A stretch of 64,000 nt of DNA from Alphaproteobacteria bacterium (GCA_018650465.1 JABIFY010000118.1:17230-81229), one strand, 5' to 3'. Shown: positions 17,318 to 26,742, counted from the first letter of the stretch. Numbers and translations are program-made. The notes: generated by a model from the sequence alone, not told the origin.

Positions 17318-19006
17318 TCAGGCCGTTTTGCTTTCTTCCAGGCCAAGTTCCTCGATCATGGCATCCCGCATGATAAATTTCTGGATCTTGCCTGTGACCG
17401 TCATGGGAAATTCTTCAACAAATCGAACGTAACGCGGAATTTTGTAGTGGGCGATCTGCCCCTTGCAATAATCCTTGACCCCGTCTTCTGTCAGATTTGC
17501 GCCGTCGTTCAACGTGATCCAGGCGCAGATTTCTTCACCATACTTTTCATCGGGCACACCAAACACCTGGACATCCTGGACAGCATCGATGCCAAAAAGG
17601 TATTCTTCAATCTCGCGAGGATAGACGTTTTCGCCGCCCCGAATGACCATATCCTTCAATCGCCCTACGATGTTACCATAACCATCTTCGTCAATAGTCG
17701 CGAGGTCACCGGTATGCATCCAGCCAGCCTTATCAATGGCCCTGGCCGACTGTTCAGGGTCCCCCCAATAGCCTTGCATTACGGAATAACCGCGGGTCAA
17801 AAATTCACCCGTTACACCTGGTGCCACAATTCGACCGTCCTCGTCGATAACTTTGGCTTCCACATGCGGCATGATTTGGCCGACCGTAGATACGCGTCTT
17901 TCCAGTGGATCATCGGTGCTGCTTTGAAAGCTGACCGGACTGGTTTCAGTCATGCCATAAGCGATGGTGACCTGATCCATATTCATCTCGGCAATGACAC
18001 GCTTCATGACCTCGACCGGGCAGGGGGATCCCGCCATGATTCCGGTGCGCAATGTTGAAAGATCGTAATTCAGAAAATCAGGATGCTCCAGTTCAGCAAT
18101 GAACATGGTTGGTACGCCATGCAAACCAGTACATTTTTCGTCTTCAACGGCTTTCAGAACAGAGCCGGGTTCAAAGGCTTCGTCTGGATAGATGATGGCA
18201 GCACCGTGGGTCAGGCAGGCCAGGTTGCCCAGGACCATGCCAAAACAATGGTATAACGGCACCGGTACGCATAGCCGATCTTCCGGAGTCAGGTTCATGG
18301 CTTCACCGACAAAGAAACCGTTGTTGAGAATGTTGAAATGAGTCAGGGTGGCGCCTTTGGGAAAGCCCGTTGTGCCACTGGTAAACTGTACATTGATGTG
18401 ATCATCAAATTGCAGCTCACTGGACAACTCTTTCAGACGGTCGTTGCTTTCTGGCGTTGCCGCCGCAGAGATATGGGAAAACTGAAACGTGCCTGGGACC
18501 TCATCACCGCCGATGAGCACGACTGATTTCAGATCAGGCAAGCGCTGCGAGGAAAGGCTTCCGGCCTGCGACTGATTGAGTTCCGGCGCGATTTCCCCCA
18601 GCATGGAAACATAATCGCTGGTCTTGAATGTTGCCGCCATGATCAGCATTTTGACGCCGACTTTGTTCAGGGCATATTCCAGCTCTGATATCCGATAAGC
18701 CGGGTTGATATTTACCAAAATTATGCCGGCCTTGGCCGTTGCAAATTGGGTGACCAGCCACTCACTGTTGTTGGGCGACCAGATGCCGACCCGATCTCCA
18801 GGCACCAGACCCATGGCGAGTAACCCGGCAGCACAGGCATCAACTTGTTTTCCCAGTTCCGCATAGGTCCAGCGGATATTCTGGTGCACAACCACCAATG
18901 CTTCGCGGTCCGCCCATTCTTCGACAGCCTTGTCGAAGTTCTGACCGATTGTTTCTCCGATCAAAGGTGTTGTGCTGGCACCATGGACGTATGACTGGGT
19001 AAGCAT
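17318..19006 (-). CDS. Acyl-CoA synthetase (AMP-binding, FadD/FACS type)
   Basis: A 562-residue adenylate-forming acyl-CoA synthetase. The nucleotide loop [16 protein letters not shown] lies near residue 209, [13 protein letters not shown] near 345, the Asp-bearing [20 protein letters not shown] near 425 and the hinge/lid [21 protein letters not shown] to [10 protein letters not shown] with the catalytic Lys at the end. Length and motifs fit medium- to long-chain enzymes resembling AlkK/FadD3 proteins of alphaproteobacteria. It ends 36 bases from the convergent DUF2817 gene and its transcript starts just downstream of a terminator serving the gene upstream, so it is probably a single-gene unit. 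Confidence 0.9.
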   Translation of the reverse strand: MLTQSYVHGASTTPLIGETIGQNFDKAVEEWADREALVVVHQNIRWTYAELGKQVDACAAGLLAMGLVPGDRVGIWSPNNSEWLVTQFATAKAGIILVNINPAYRISELEYALNKVGVKMLIMAATFKTSDYVSMLGEIAPELNQSQAGSLSSQRLPDLKSVVLIGGDEVPGTFQFSHISAAATPESNDRLKELSSELQFDDHINVQFTSGTTGFPKGATLTHFNILNNGFFVGEAMNLTPEDRLCVPVPLYHCFGMVLGNLACLTHGAAIIYPDEAFEPGSVLKAVEDEKCTGLHGVPTMFIAELEHPDFLNYDLSTLRTGIMAGSPCPVEVMKRVIAEMNMDQVTIAYGMTETSPVSFQSSTDDPLERRVSTVGQIMPHVEAKVIDEDGRIVAPGVTGEFLTRGYSVMQGYWGDPEQSARAIDKAGWMHTGDLATIDEDGYGNIVGRLKDMVIRGGENVYPREIEEYLFGIDAVQDVQVFGVPDEKYGEEICAWITLNDGANLTEDGVKDYCKGQIAHYKIPRYVRFVEEFPMTVTGKIQKFIMRDAMIEELGLEESKTA

Positions 19007-19057
19007 TTGTGTAACTCCTGAATATGGTTTCAGGAATTGTAGTCAATTTGTTCAGCC

Positions 19058-19095
19058 ATAAAAAGACCCGGCAACCAGGGCGTATGATTGCCGGG
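19058..19095 (-). terminator. Rho-independent terminator after the four-helix membrane protein gene
   Basis: Read on the minus strand, an 8-bp perfect GC-rich stem (CCCGGCAA / TTGCCGGG, 13-base loop) is followed by TCTTTTTAT. It lies 27 bases past the stop of the small membrane-protein gene and before the acyl-CoA synthetase start, so it separates the two transcripts. Confidence 0.8.
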
Positions 19096-19121
19096 AGGTT
19101 CAGCGTTACTGGTTTGTGTCG

Positions 19122-19571
19122 TTATACAAGGCTTGTTTGCCCTGAGACCTGGCCTTTTGCGTTGAAAACACCCATGAATTCCAACAGACCCAGAATGGCA
19201 ACAATGACAGCAATACCGATAACCAGGATCAGGCCGGTGCTTGTGAAAACTTCAGGCCACACAGTCAGGATTGCGATGCTTGCGACGACCCAGAACACAT
19301 CCATTGCTAAGACCAGCTTTGCTTGCAACAGGTTCAGGTGTTGTGGTCGGCTGACCAGCCAGACATCGACAGCGAAAACAAAAATAGCCAGACCGCCTGC
19401 AAGTAAAACCATCTCCATGTCGAAGCCAAATATCTTGACAGGTTGCGCCATCATCAGTGAAGCGATGGGGCCAGCCGCGATCATGAGTACAAGGCCGGAC
19501 AATACGGAGAACAGGGCATTGGCCCGAAGTGTTTGCCGGAGAAAAGTCTGGTTTGACTGATTAGTGTTCAT
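19122..19571 (-). CDS. Small four-helix membrane protein, unknown function
   Basis: A 149-residue integral membrane protein with four predicted helices (about 18-40, 51-70, 83-104, 109-132). The short N-terminus is polar and Asn/Gln-rich, and VWLVSRPQHL lies between helices 2 and 3. I do not recognise a named family with certainty; it resembles small hypothetical membrane proteins of alphaproteobacteria. GAGGATC precedes the ATG at 8 bases. It has its own terminator and diverges from an XRE regulator across 133 bases that contain a strong palindrome, so that regulator probably controls it. Confidence 0.65.
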   Translation of the reverse strand: MNTNQSNQTFLRQTLRANALFSVLSGLVLMIAAGPIASLMMAQPVKIFGFDMEMVLLAGGLAIFVFAVDVWLVSRPQHLNLLQAKLVLAMDVFWVVASIAILTVWPEVFTSTGLILVIGIAVIVAILGLLEFMGVFNAKGQVSGQTSLV

Positions 19572-19650
19572 AATGTTGATCCTCGTTTCTGGTTTGAGTT
19601 GACCTTTTGATCCGCTTGATCACAGACTTATCCGAACCTGAGGTGTGGCT

Positions 19651-19673
19651 GCAATTACCTGCCAGGTAGTTGC
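19651..19673. promoter_or_regulatory. 23-bp palindromic operator candidate
   Basis: Arms GCAATTACCTG and CAGGTAGTTGC surround a single central base; only one of eleven pairs is imperfect. It lies in the gap between the divergent membrane-protein gene (78 bases from its start) and the XRE/MmyB regulator gene (34 bases from its start), the expected place for an autoregulated operator of that regulator. Confidence 0.6.
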
Positions 19674-19707
19674 GGCAAAATAAATTGACGGCAAAATGTG
19701 AGGCATG

Positions 19708-20514
19708 ATGAATACAGCCCAAAACGACTTTGCGCTCCTGTTGAAATCCTGGCGCGCCAAATGCGGGGTCAGTCAGCTGGAACTCAGCCTGCGCTGCGAA
19801 GTCTCTCAAAAACACATCAGTTTCCTGGAGCTTGCGCGCAACAGCCCCAGCAAGATCATGGTTTTGTTGATCTGTGATGCGCTTGAAATTCCGCTCAGAG
19901 ACCGCAACACATTGCTGCTGGCCGCAGGTTTTGCGCCGGGCTATCGCGAGAGCGATTTAAGCGCCCCGGAGCTGGCTGCCGTTGATCAGGCCCTCACCAT
20001 GATGATGAACCAACAGGAACCGTTTCCGGCCATGGTTGTAGATGATTGTTACAACGTATTGCGGGCCAATATGGGTGCCATGAAGTTGCAAGGATTTGTC
20101 TATGATGTTCAGAGACCTGAGGACTTCCCCGAAACGGCCGGAAATCTGCTACACGGGTTCTTTGCCCCGGACGGTTATCGCGACCTCATAGGCAACTGGT
20201 CCGATGTCGCACCCTGTATCCTCAAGCGCCTGCAGGTGGAGGCATGGGCGGCAGGGGACAATTCCGGATTGCAGGAATTGCTGGACGAATTGACAGGCTT
20301 TCCGGGGGTGCCGGAGGACTGGAAACAGCACGTGCCGGGCGACTGGCAATCACCTGTGCTGACCGTCGATATCAGTAAAAATGGTGTCGATCTAAGTTTC
20401 TTTTCCACCATTGCAACCCTTGGCACGCCTCAGGATGTGACCTTGCAGGAAATCCGTATTGAGTCGTGGTTCCCGGCGGATGATGCAACTCGCCAGTTTT
20501 TCATGGACAGTTGA
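19708..20514 (+). CDS. XRE-family regulator with MmyB-like sensor domain
   Basis: A 268-residue transcription factor. Residues about 5-65 form a Cro/C1-type helix-turn-helix (FALLLKSWRAKCGVSQLELSLRCEVSQKHISFLELARNSPS, with the recognition helix around SQKHISFLE). Residues about 100-265 match the MmyB-like PAS-related ligand-binding domain, which in the family binds small hydrophobic molecules such as fatty acids. Two ATGs stand in tandem; the second is chosen because GTGAGG is 4 bases before it but only 1 base before the first. A near-perfect palindrome 34 bases upstream probably serves autoregulation and control of the divergent membrane protein. Confidence 0.85.
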   Translation: MNTAQNDFALLLKSWRAKCGVSQLELSLRCEVSQKHISFLELARNSPSKIMVLLICDALEIPLRDRNTLLLAAGFAPGYRESDLSAPELAAVDQALTMMMNQQEPFPAMVVDDCYNVLRANMGAMKLQGFVYDVQRPEDFPETAGNLLHGFFAPDGYRDLIGNWSDVAPCILKRLQVEAWAAGDNSGLQELLDELTGFPGVPEDWKQHVPGDWQSPVLTVDISKNGVDLSFFSTIATLGTPQDVTLQEIRIESWFPADDATRQFFMDS

Positions 20515-20580
20515 TATCGGGCAATCAAGCTGTCGATGAAACCTGTCTGTTTATGGTACATGTCTACAAGTTGTATGGGT

Positions 20581-20586
20581 TATAAT
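20581..20586 (+). promoter_or_regulatory. Possible -10 box of the unknown 188-residue gene
   Basis: A perfect TATAAT in the gap after the XRE gene, 71 bases before the next start codon. No convincing -35 hexamer sits 16-18 bases upstream, so an activator or chance is possible. Confidence 0.3.
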
Positions 20587-20656
20587 CACCTTGACGAATG
20601 GGCCCAGTGGACCAAAATCAGGTTTTGGAACAAACACGGCGCAAGGCACATCAGCA

Positions 20657-21223
20657 ATGGTATTTTCCCTATTTGGAAAAAGCATCAAGACCCAGGAAAA
20701 GGAGCTCCGGTCGGAGCTTTCGAAGGACAAGTTTGTCGCCGAATTCGAAAATACTCTGGGGGCGTTTAAAATTGTACCCACTGTGCGACCTGGAAAATCC
20801 GTTGAATTTTGCCAGGTTGAGGCTGCTGCCTGCTACATTCTTGAAGAGGGTATAAAGCAGGCTGACGCAAAAGGGTTGATCAAGACAATCAAGGACCTGG
20901 AGGCCGCAGCCGTTTTTAGCGTTGTTGCGGTGGAGTTCATGGGGCGCTATTGGGGTGTCAGTGAATCTGATCGTCGGGCTTTACAGGGTATTGTTCCAGG
21001 CGTGGTTTTCCCACGCGTCAGTGGAAAACTGATGGGTAGTAAAGCGGCAGATGTCGTTGGACAATGTGTCACAAAAGGTGTTGTTCGATATGCCAGTAAT
21101 TCAAACCGGAAGAAATTCTCGAACATCATCTCCAGAATTGAAAGTGACCTGAGCCAGTTTGTCAGTCAACGGGACCCGGTCTATCTGGATACCTTCTCAC
21201 GATATATGAACGAACTGCGCTAG
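20657..21223 (+). CDS. Uncharacterised 188-residue cytosolic protein
   Basis: Not a family I can name. The protein is mostly helical and soluble, opening with MVFSLFGKSIKTQEKELRSEL, then a conserved-looking stretch VEAAACYILEEGIKQADAKGLIKTIKDLEAAAVFSVVAVEFMGRYWGVSE. A Gly/Val-rich central segment follows (GIVPGVVFPRVSGKLMGSKAADVVG) and a charged C-terminal helix. No signal peptide, metal motif or membrane helix is evident. The frame runs 22 codons further left, but those residues are low-complexity and unlike the rest; the ATG given is the first sensible start, though its ribosome site is weak. It stands alone between the XRE gene and the PhyH gene. Confidence 0.6.
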   Translation: MVFSLFGKSIKTQEKELRSELSKDKFVAEFENTLGAFKIVPTVRPGKSVEFCQVEAAACYILEEGIKQADAKGLIKTIKDLEAAAVFSVVAVEFMGRYWGVSESDRRALQGIVPGVVFPRVSGKLMGSKAADVVGQCVTKGVVRYASNSNRKKFSNIISRIESDLSQFVSQRDPVYLDTFSRYMNELR

Positions 21224-21330
21224 AATCAGTCTTCGTTGAGATCTCTTCCTTTTTCCCATGAGATTGAGGTGCCGGGATATTTTGACTATTGTCAGTAATA
21301 TCCAAGGGTGCTTTATCGCAGGGGGTAAAT

Positions 21331-22176
21331 TTGACGATCGGCATACTGACAGACGAGCAGTTTAAGGCTTATCAAAGTGACGGATACGTTCTTGTTCCCG
21401 GGTTATTCAATGGGCAAGAAACTGATTTGCTGCGTTCCGCCATGGAAACTGACCCGAACATTGGCGAACGTCTATATGCCCGGACAGACAATGATGGTGG
21501 TGCCACACGCATGATGACCTGGAACCATCCAGGCAACAGCATTTATGGTTTGGCCGCGCGTTCAATTCGTGTTGTCGATACAATGGAAGCCTTGTTGGGC
21601 GGTGAGGTCTATCACTACCATTCAAAGCTGACGGCCAAGAATGCCCGTGAGGGGGGTGCCTGGGAGTGGCACCAGGATTATGGCTACTGGTACCATAACG
21701 GATGTCTTGAGCCGCAAATGGCCAGTGTGATGATTGCCCTGGATCATGCCACGTCGGAAAATGGCTGCCTTCAGGTTCTGAAAGGTTCGCACTTGTTGGG
21801 CCGGATTGATCACGATATCACGCCGGGGGCCCAGGTGGGGGCAGATCTGGATCGGCTCGAAGAAATAAAGAAGCGTCTTGAACTGGTTTATTGCGAAATG
21901 GAACCAGGGGACGGGTTGTTTTTCCACTGCAACACCTTGCACCGGTCAGATGCCAATGAATCAGACAAGCGTCGCTGGACCCTGATTTGCTGCTATAATG
22001 CGGCGCGCAATGATCCGGTTATTGAACACCATCATCCAGGTTACACGCCGCTGCACAAAGTACCGGATTCGGCCATGCTCGAAGCCGGCATGACATTTGG
22101 TACAGGGACCGACGAAGGGTTCTTCGCGGCACCAGCCAATCCAAAAAGCCTCGAAGAAAAATCAAACCGGAGCTGA
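21331..22176 (+). CDS. Phytanoyl-CoA dioxygenase (PhyH) family oxygenase
   Basis: A 281-residue Fe(II)/2-oxoglutarate-dependent oxygenase. The metal facial triad is visible as WEWHQDYGYWYHNG (His-x-Asp, about residue 111) and the distal His in FHCNTLHRSDANES (about 208), with the 2-oxoglutarate-binding Arg in DKRRW shortly after. PhyH enzymes hydroxylate CoA esters, ectoine, amino acids and other small molecules, so the substrate stays open. A TTG preceded by AGGGGG at 5 bases is preferred; an ATG 14 codons upstream lacks a ribosome site. The next gene, a threonine-aldolase-like enzyme, starts 9 bases after the stop, pointing to a two-step pathway. Confidence 0.85.
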   Translation: MTIGILTDEQFKAYQSDGYVLVPGLFNGQETDLLRSAMETDPNIGERLYARTDNDGGATRMMTWNHPGNSIYGLAARSIRVVDTMEALLGGEVYHYHSKLTAKNAREGGAWEWHQDYGYWYHNGCLEPQMASVMIALDHATSENGCLQVLKGSHLLGRIDHDITPGAQVGADLDRLEEIKKRLELVYCEMEPGDGLFFHCNTLHRSDANESDKRRWTLICCYNAARNDPVIEHHHPGYTPLHKVPDSAMLEAGMTFGTGTDEGFFAAPANPKSLEEKSNRS

Positions 22177-22185
22177 TACAACACT

Positions 22186-23232
22186 ATGTCGCAAAACCTG
22201 ATTAACCTGTATTCCGATACCCAGACAAAACCATCGCTTGAGATGCGCCAGGCTATCGCCAATGCGGACGTTGGCGACGAACAGCAAGAAGTTGATCCGA
22301 CCACCAATCAGCTGCAAAACATGGTTGCTGAATTGCTGGGCAAAGAAGCTGCGCTGTTCTTGCCGTCTGGTGTGATGTGCAACCAGATCGCGGTTAAAGT
22401 CTGGACCAATCCCGGCGAAGAAATCATCTTGCACGAAACCGCCCATATCGTGAATTTTGAATCAGGCGGTGCGGCGGCCCTGAGTGGAACCATGTCACAA
22501 AATTTGACGGGTGAGCGCGGTATGTTCACGGCGGATCAGGTGCGGGATGCCTTGCGCCCCAAGGGGCGTCATCATCCGGTGCAAAGTTTGTTGGCAGTGG
22601 AAAATACGGCCAATCTTGGCGGTGGTGCCATATGGCCGGTTGATCAGATACAGGCCGTTTGCGATGTGGCCCATGAAAGTGGCCTCAAAACCCATCTTGA
22701 TGGTGCACGCTTGTTAAATGCCGTCGTGGCAAGTGGCACTCCAGCTTCTGCCTATGCAGCACCGTTTGATTCCCTTTGGATCGACCTGTCCAAGGGCCTG
22801 GGCTGTCCTGTCGGAGGTGTCCTGGCGGGCAGTCGTGATTTCATCAATGACGCCTTTCGCTACAAACACATGTATGGCGGCGCCATGCGTCAGTCTGGCA
22901 TTATTGCCGCTGCTGGTGTTTATGCCTTGGAAAACAACATTGACCGCATGCAGGACGATCATGAAAATGCCCGGCATTTTGCTGACTTGTTAGGTGATAT
23001 CCCTGGTATTGATGTGCCGGATGCCAACATCGAAACAAACATGGTCTACTTTGATGTCTCAGGCACCGGTTTGTCCGCCGCAGATGTATCAGCGCGATTA
23101 CTGGACAAGGGTGTGAAAATTGGAGCGACAAGCGATACCCGCTTGCGGGCAGTGACGCACCTGGACGTTTCTCGTGATCACATCAGTGCCGCAGCAACAG
23201 CATTACGCGAGGTTTGTGAAGCCGCAGGCTGA
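22186..23232 (+). CDS. Low-specificity L-threonine aldolase-like PLP enzyme
   Basis: A 348-residue fold-type I PLP enzyme of the beta-eliminating lyase/LtaE group, which splits beta-hydroxy amino acids into glycine and an aldehyde. Signatures are YSDTQTKPSLEMRQAI at the start, a ring-stacking His in LHETAHI (His83), HLDGARL with the PLP-binding Asp (about 172), and the Schiff-base lysine Lys203 in DLSKGLGCPVGG. Length and motif spacing are normal for LtaE. It follows the PhyH oxygenase by 9 bases, so the pair could make and cleave a beta-hydroxy amino acid (inference). It is convergent with the MDR reductase gene. Confidence 0.87.
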   Translation: MSQNLINLYSDTQTKPSLEMRQAIANADVGDEQQEVDPTTNQLQNMVAELLGKEAALFLPSGVMCNQIAVKVWTNPGEEIILHETAHIVNFESGGAAALSGTMSQNLTGERGMFTADQVRDALRPKGRHHPVQSLLAVENTANLGGGAIWPVDQIQAVCDVAHESGLKTHLDGARLLNAVVASGTPASAYAAPFDSLWIDLSKGLGCPVGGVLAGSRDFINDAFRYKHMYGGAMRQSGIIAAAGVYALENNIDRMQDDHENARHFADLLGDIPGIDVPDANIETNMVYFDVSGTGLSAADVSARLLDKGVKIGATSDTRLRAVTHLDVSRDHISAAATALREVCEAAG

Positions 23233-23244
23233 AGGACTTCAGCG

Positions 23245-24258
23245 TCAGTCGACCTTGATCAACAATTTGCCGGAATTCTCACCACGATACAGCATGGCAA
23301 TGGCATCTGGTGCGGCCTCGGCGCCATCCAGTACTTGCTCGTTGTATGCCAGCTTGCCGTCCCTGATCCACCCCGCCAGAGCGACATATGCTTCGTCATA
23401 GCGATCCTTGTAGTCAAATACGATCAGCCCCTGCATGCGGGCACGGGCCACCAGAAGCTGGCGATGAACGCGGGGGCCTTGCGGTAACGGGTCCCAGTCC
23501 GCGATTGAGGCTGTGCCACATATCGTGATGCGGGCACCAATAGCCAAATTACTCATTACAGCATCGCTGATGGGGCCGCTGGTATTGTCGAAATAGCAGT
23601 TCACGCCATCAGGGCAGACTGTCTTGATAGCGTCTGCAACATTTTCTTCACGATAGTTGATAACCTGGTCGTAACCGAACTTCTCCCGGCACAAGGCCAT
23701 TTTTTCTTCGCTGCTGGTGATGCCAACCGTTTTGCAGCCTCTGATTTTGGCCAGTTGACCGACCGCAGAGCCGACAGCCCCGGCCGCCGTTGAAACGACA
23801 ACAGTTTCACCTGGCTGTGGGTCACAAATATCCAGCAATCCAAAATAAGCTGTGACGCCATTCAGACCCATGATGCCGAGGGCCAGGGAAGGGGGCAGGT
23901 CGGTTTCTGTTACCTTGCGATCAACATCTTCACCTTTGCAGACCGTAAATCGTTGCCAGCCAAACATACCCATAACGATTTCATCTGCCCTATAGTCCGG
24001 ATGACGGCTGGCGACGACTTTGCCAACAGCCAGTGATCGCATTGTGGCACCGACTTCCACAGGTGGGAGATAGTTGGGCAGGTCGTTCACCCAGCCCCGC
24101 ATGGCAGGATCAACCGACCAGTAGTCATTTTCGATCAGTATTTCACCGTCCACCAGATCAGGTACAGGGATTTCATCAACGGAAAAATGTTCGGCCTGGG
24201 GAATACCTTTTGGTCGGCTGGAAAGGGTAACGCGACGATTGATCAGGTTTGATGACAT
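23245..24258 (-). CDS. Zinc-independent MDR oxidoreductase (CurA/prostaglandin reductase type)
   Basis: A 337-residue NADP-dependent medium-chain reductase of the leukotriene-B4 dehydrogenase/CurA group, enzymes that reduce the C=C bond of enones and enals. The nucleotide-binding motif is VVSTAAGAVGSAVGQLAKIRGCKTVGI (about residues 145-170), NRRVTLSSRPKGIP is the family N-terminus, and YFDNTSGPISDAVM and AGWIRDGKL lie in the C-terminal half. No structural or catalytic zinc cysteines are present. The ATG chosen follows GGGGAAAAAG; the longer frame adds 18 unrelated residues. It is transcribed alone. Confidence 0.87.
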   Translation of the reverse strand: MSSNLINRRVTLSSRPKGIPQAEHFSVDEIPVPDLVDGEILIENDYWSVDPAMRGWVNDLPNYLPPVEVGATMRSLAVGKVVASRHPDYRADEIVMGMFGWQRFTVCKGEDVDRKVTETDLPPSLALGIMGLNGVTAYFGLLDICDPQPGETVVVSTAAGAVGSAVGQLAKIRGCKTVGITSSEEKMALCREKFGYDQVINYREENVADAIKTVCPDGVNCYFDNTSGPISDAVMSNLAIGARITICGTASIADWDPLPQGPRVHRQLLVARARMQGLIVFDYKDRYDEAYVALAGWIRDGKLAYNEQVLDGAEAAPDAIAMLYRGENSGKLLIKVD

Positions 24259-24411
24259 TCTTTTTCCCCGGCTTTTCCGATAAATTGCCAGGAGATTATG
24301 ATGGGGAAACAAATGGCCCGTCCAGTGGCATCGACCCTTTTATCAGCAATACCAGTGCCGACCTGCTCAAGGTTAATCTGTTCAGGTTGTGCTCAAATGA
24401 TCTGGCGGTGT

Positions 24412-25029
24412 TTAACCGATGGTGCGCTTATAGATCGGCATGCTCCAGCCATATTTGATGGCCGCACCGCGCACAGCAATGGTGGCGAAGAACCCCATGG
24501 CGAGGGCCAGAGATGGTTCCTGCCAAATTTTCCAGGACCACAAATAGGTACTGCTGCCAAAAATGGCTGCCATGGCATAGATTTCCTTGCGCAGGATCAA
24601 GGGAATTTCGCCGCAGATAATATCCCGGATCAAGCCGCCGGCGATGGCGGTTAATGTACCCATGATGACAGCGACCAGGTCACTGACGCCGGCCTGAAGG
24701 GCGCGTTCAGTGCCCAGCGTCGCGAACAGGGCCAGGCCAAAGGCATCGCACCAGATCAACAGGGTAAAACGCGAGGCAACTTTATGGGCCCAAAAGAAAG
24801 TGAATATAGCAGCCGCGAAGCAAACATAAAGGAAGACATTTTGCTCGACCCAAAAGACCGGTGTTTGGCCCAAAAACAAATCACGCAATGTGCCACCGCC
24901 AATGGCAGGCGCCAGGGCGACGACCAGAAAGCCGAAAATGTCCAGGTTCTTGCGAGCGGCTGCCATGGCGCCGGACAAGGCAAAAACGATTGTCCCGGCA
25001 ATTTCGAACCAGAATATCATTTCTGACAT
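24412..25029 (-). CDS. TRIC-type cation channel family protein (YicG/UPF0126)
   Basis: A 205-residue inner-membrane protein made of two UPF0126 repeats, each with three helices and a glycine-rich loop: GGGTLRDLFLG in the first half and AGGLIRDIICGEIP in the second. Bacterial relatives fold as TRIC trimeric cation channels with seven helices. The ATG is preceded by GAGGAAG; the 11 residues upstream in frame are disregarded. It sits alone on the minus strand; the 153 bases between it and the MDR gene carry no clear terminator. Confidence 0.85.
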   Translation of the reverse strand: MSEMIFWFEIAGTIVFALSGAMAAARKNLDIFGFLVVALAPAIGGGTLRDLFLGQTPVFWVEQNVFLYVCFAAAIFTFFWAHKVASRFTLLIWCDAFGLALFATLGTERALQAGVSDLVAVIMGTLTAIAGGLIRDIICGEIPLILRKEIYAMAAIFGSSTYLWSWKIWQEPSLALAMGFFATIAVRGAAIKYGWSMPIYKRTIG

Positions 25030-25119
25030 GACGACTTCCTCGGTAAAAAAGGGGCCAAACAAAGTGACTTTGTCTGGCCCATAATTTCGAATTCAGAAAA
25101 TCACAATTGCAAAGAAGTG

Positions 25120-26742
25120 CTAGCGCAATTCACGTCGCAAGATTTTACCAACTGTGCTTTTTGGCACTTCGTCGATAAATGCGATCTGTTTGGGGACCTT
25201 GTAGCCTGTGAGATTCTTGCGCGCATATTCAATAATGGTCTCTGGCGTCAAGCCGTCGTCTTTCTTGACGACAAACAGTTTCAGGGCTTCTCCAGTGGCA
25301 TCATCAGGTACCCCGATGCAGGCGCATTCAGCAACTTCGTCCATCATGGCGACGACGCCTTCGATTTCGTTAGGGTAAACGTTGAACCCTGAAACCAGCA
25401 CCATGTCCTTCATGCGGTCCACAACTTTCAGGAAACCGTCTTCTGAAAGCTCAGCCACATCGCCTGAGCGCAAATAGCCGTCGGGCCAGAAGGCTTCCTT
25501 GTTGGCTTCGTCCTGACGCCAATATCCAGGCATGACCTGGGGGCCCTTGATGCACAATTCACCTGCTTCACCAAAGCCCAGTTCCTTGCCATCTTCATCC
25601 CGGATGGAAATATCGGTTGAGGATACAGGAATGCCGATGGTGCCGGAAAAAGACTGCGCGGGAACCAGGTTTACAGAGACAACTGGCGAGGTTTCACTCA
25701 TGCCAAAGCCTTCGCAGATGTGATGGCCGGTCACTTCATTCCAGCGGTTCGAGACAGCTTCCTGAACGGCGCTGCCGCCACCCAGGCAATAGCGCAATGC
25801 CGAGAAGTCCAGGTCTTCGAAACCAGGTGTCATCAGCAAGCCATTATACAAGGTATTCACACCGGTAAAGACAGTGAACTTCCACTTGCCCATTTCAGCC
25901 ACAAAGCCGGGCATGTCACGCGGGTTGGTGATCAACACAATGGTGCCACCAACCGACACATACATCAGACAATTCACGACAAGGGCGAAGATGTGATAAA
26001 GCGGAATGGCGGTAATGACGATTTCACCATCTTCTGAAATTGTCTCACCCAGGAAGGCTTTAATTTGTTCAATATTGCTGACCAGGTTGGTATGCGTCAG
26101 CGCCGCACCCTTGGAAAGGCCTGTTGTGCCACCCGTATATTGCAAAAACACGTAATCACTGCCTGTCAGGCCAGGGTCAGTGAATGTTTGGTCCGCACCT
26201 TTGGTGGTTGCATCAGTCAGGCTTGATGTGATTGTCAGACTTTCGTCAGCTGGTGGACTTGGAATACCTGCGCCGAGATAATCATCCAGAGTCAGGGTGA
26301 CAATATTCTTGATCTTGGTGCCTTCCAGGGCCTCGGCCAAAACCGGTGTTGAGCCTGTAAAAATAACTATTGTGTCAGTGTCAGCATCCTGCAACTGATG
26401 GCGAAGTTCACGTCCTGTATACAGGGGGTTCACATTCACCTGAATGGCACCGGCTGCAATGATGCCGAACATGGCGACAGGAAAGGCCATGCAATTAGGT
26501 GTCATCAGGGCGATGCGATCACCTTTTTTGATACCTAATTCATTCTGTAGCCAAGCCGCGAAATTACGTGACAGTGCGTGAACTTCACCATAAGTGCGCG
26601 TCGCGCCAAAACTTGAGAAGGCAGTGCGGTCCGCATGTTTCTCACAGGCTGTATCAAACAGGCTGGACAGGGTTGCATCCGCAGGAATATTAACTTCTGC
26701 AGGAATCTTGTCGCCGTAATGTTTTTGCCAAATGCGTTCCAT
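25120..26742 (-). CDS. fadD: Long-chain acyl-CoA synthetase
   Basis: A 540-residue adenylate-forming ligase close to FadD. Motifs: nucleotide loop LQYTGGTTGLSKGAALTH (about residue 176), EGFGMSETSPVVSVN (about 326), YLRSGDVAELSEDGFLKVVDR and the FACS signature DRMKDMVLVSGFNVYPNEIEG, ending in STVGKILRRELR with the catalytic Lys. The start MERIWQKHY is preceded by AGGGAAAC at a proper distance; the in-frame upstream 38 residues look non-coding. Substrate is expected to be long-chain fatty acid, activated for beta-oxidation or lipid synthesis. A MaoC-type hydratase gene lies 91 bases upstream in the same direction. Confidence 0.9.
   Translation of the reverse strand: MERIWQKHYGDKIPAEVNIPADATLSSLFDTACEKHADRTAFSSFGATRTYGEVHALSRNFAAWLQNELGIKKGDRIALMTPNCMAFPVAMFGIIAAGAIQVNVNPLYTGRELRHQLQDADTDTIVIFTGSTPVLAEALEGTKIKNIVTLTLDDYLGAGIPSPPADESLTITSSLTDATTKGADQTFTDPGLTGSDYVFLQYTGGTTGLSKGAALTHTNLVSNIEQIKAFLGETISEDGEIVITAIPLYHIFALVVNCLMYVSVGGTIVLITNPRDMPGFVAEMGKWKFTVFTGVNTLYNGLLMTPGFEDLDFSALRYCLGGGSAVQEAVSNRWNEVTGHHICEGFGMSETSPVVSVNLVPAQSFSGTIGIPVSSTDISIRDEDGKELGFGEAGELCIKGPQVMPGYWRQDEANKEAFWPDGYLRSGDVAELSEDGFLKVVDRMKDMVLVSGFNVYPNEIEGVVAMMDEVAECACIGVPDDATGEALKLFVVKKDDGLTPETIIEYARKNLTGYKVPKQIAFIDEVPKSTVGKILRRELR

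Noticed and set aside
17300..18058. 252-codon open frame antisense to the acyl-CoA synthetase
   Set aside because: The minus-strand gene has all adenylate-forming motifs; this frame has none.
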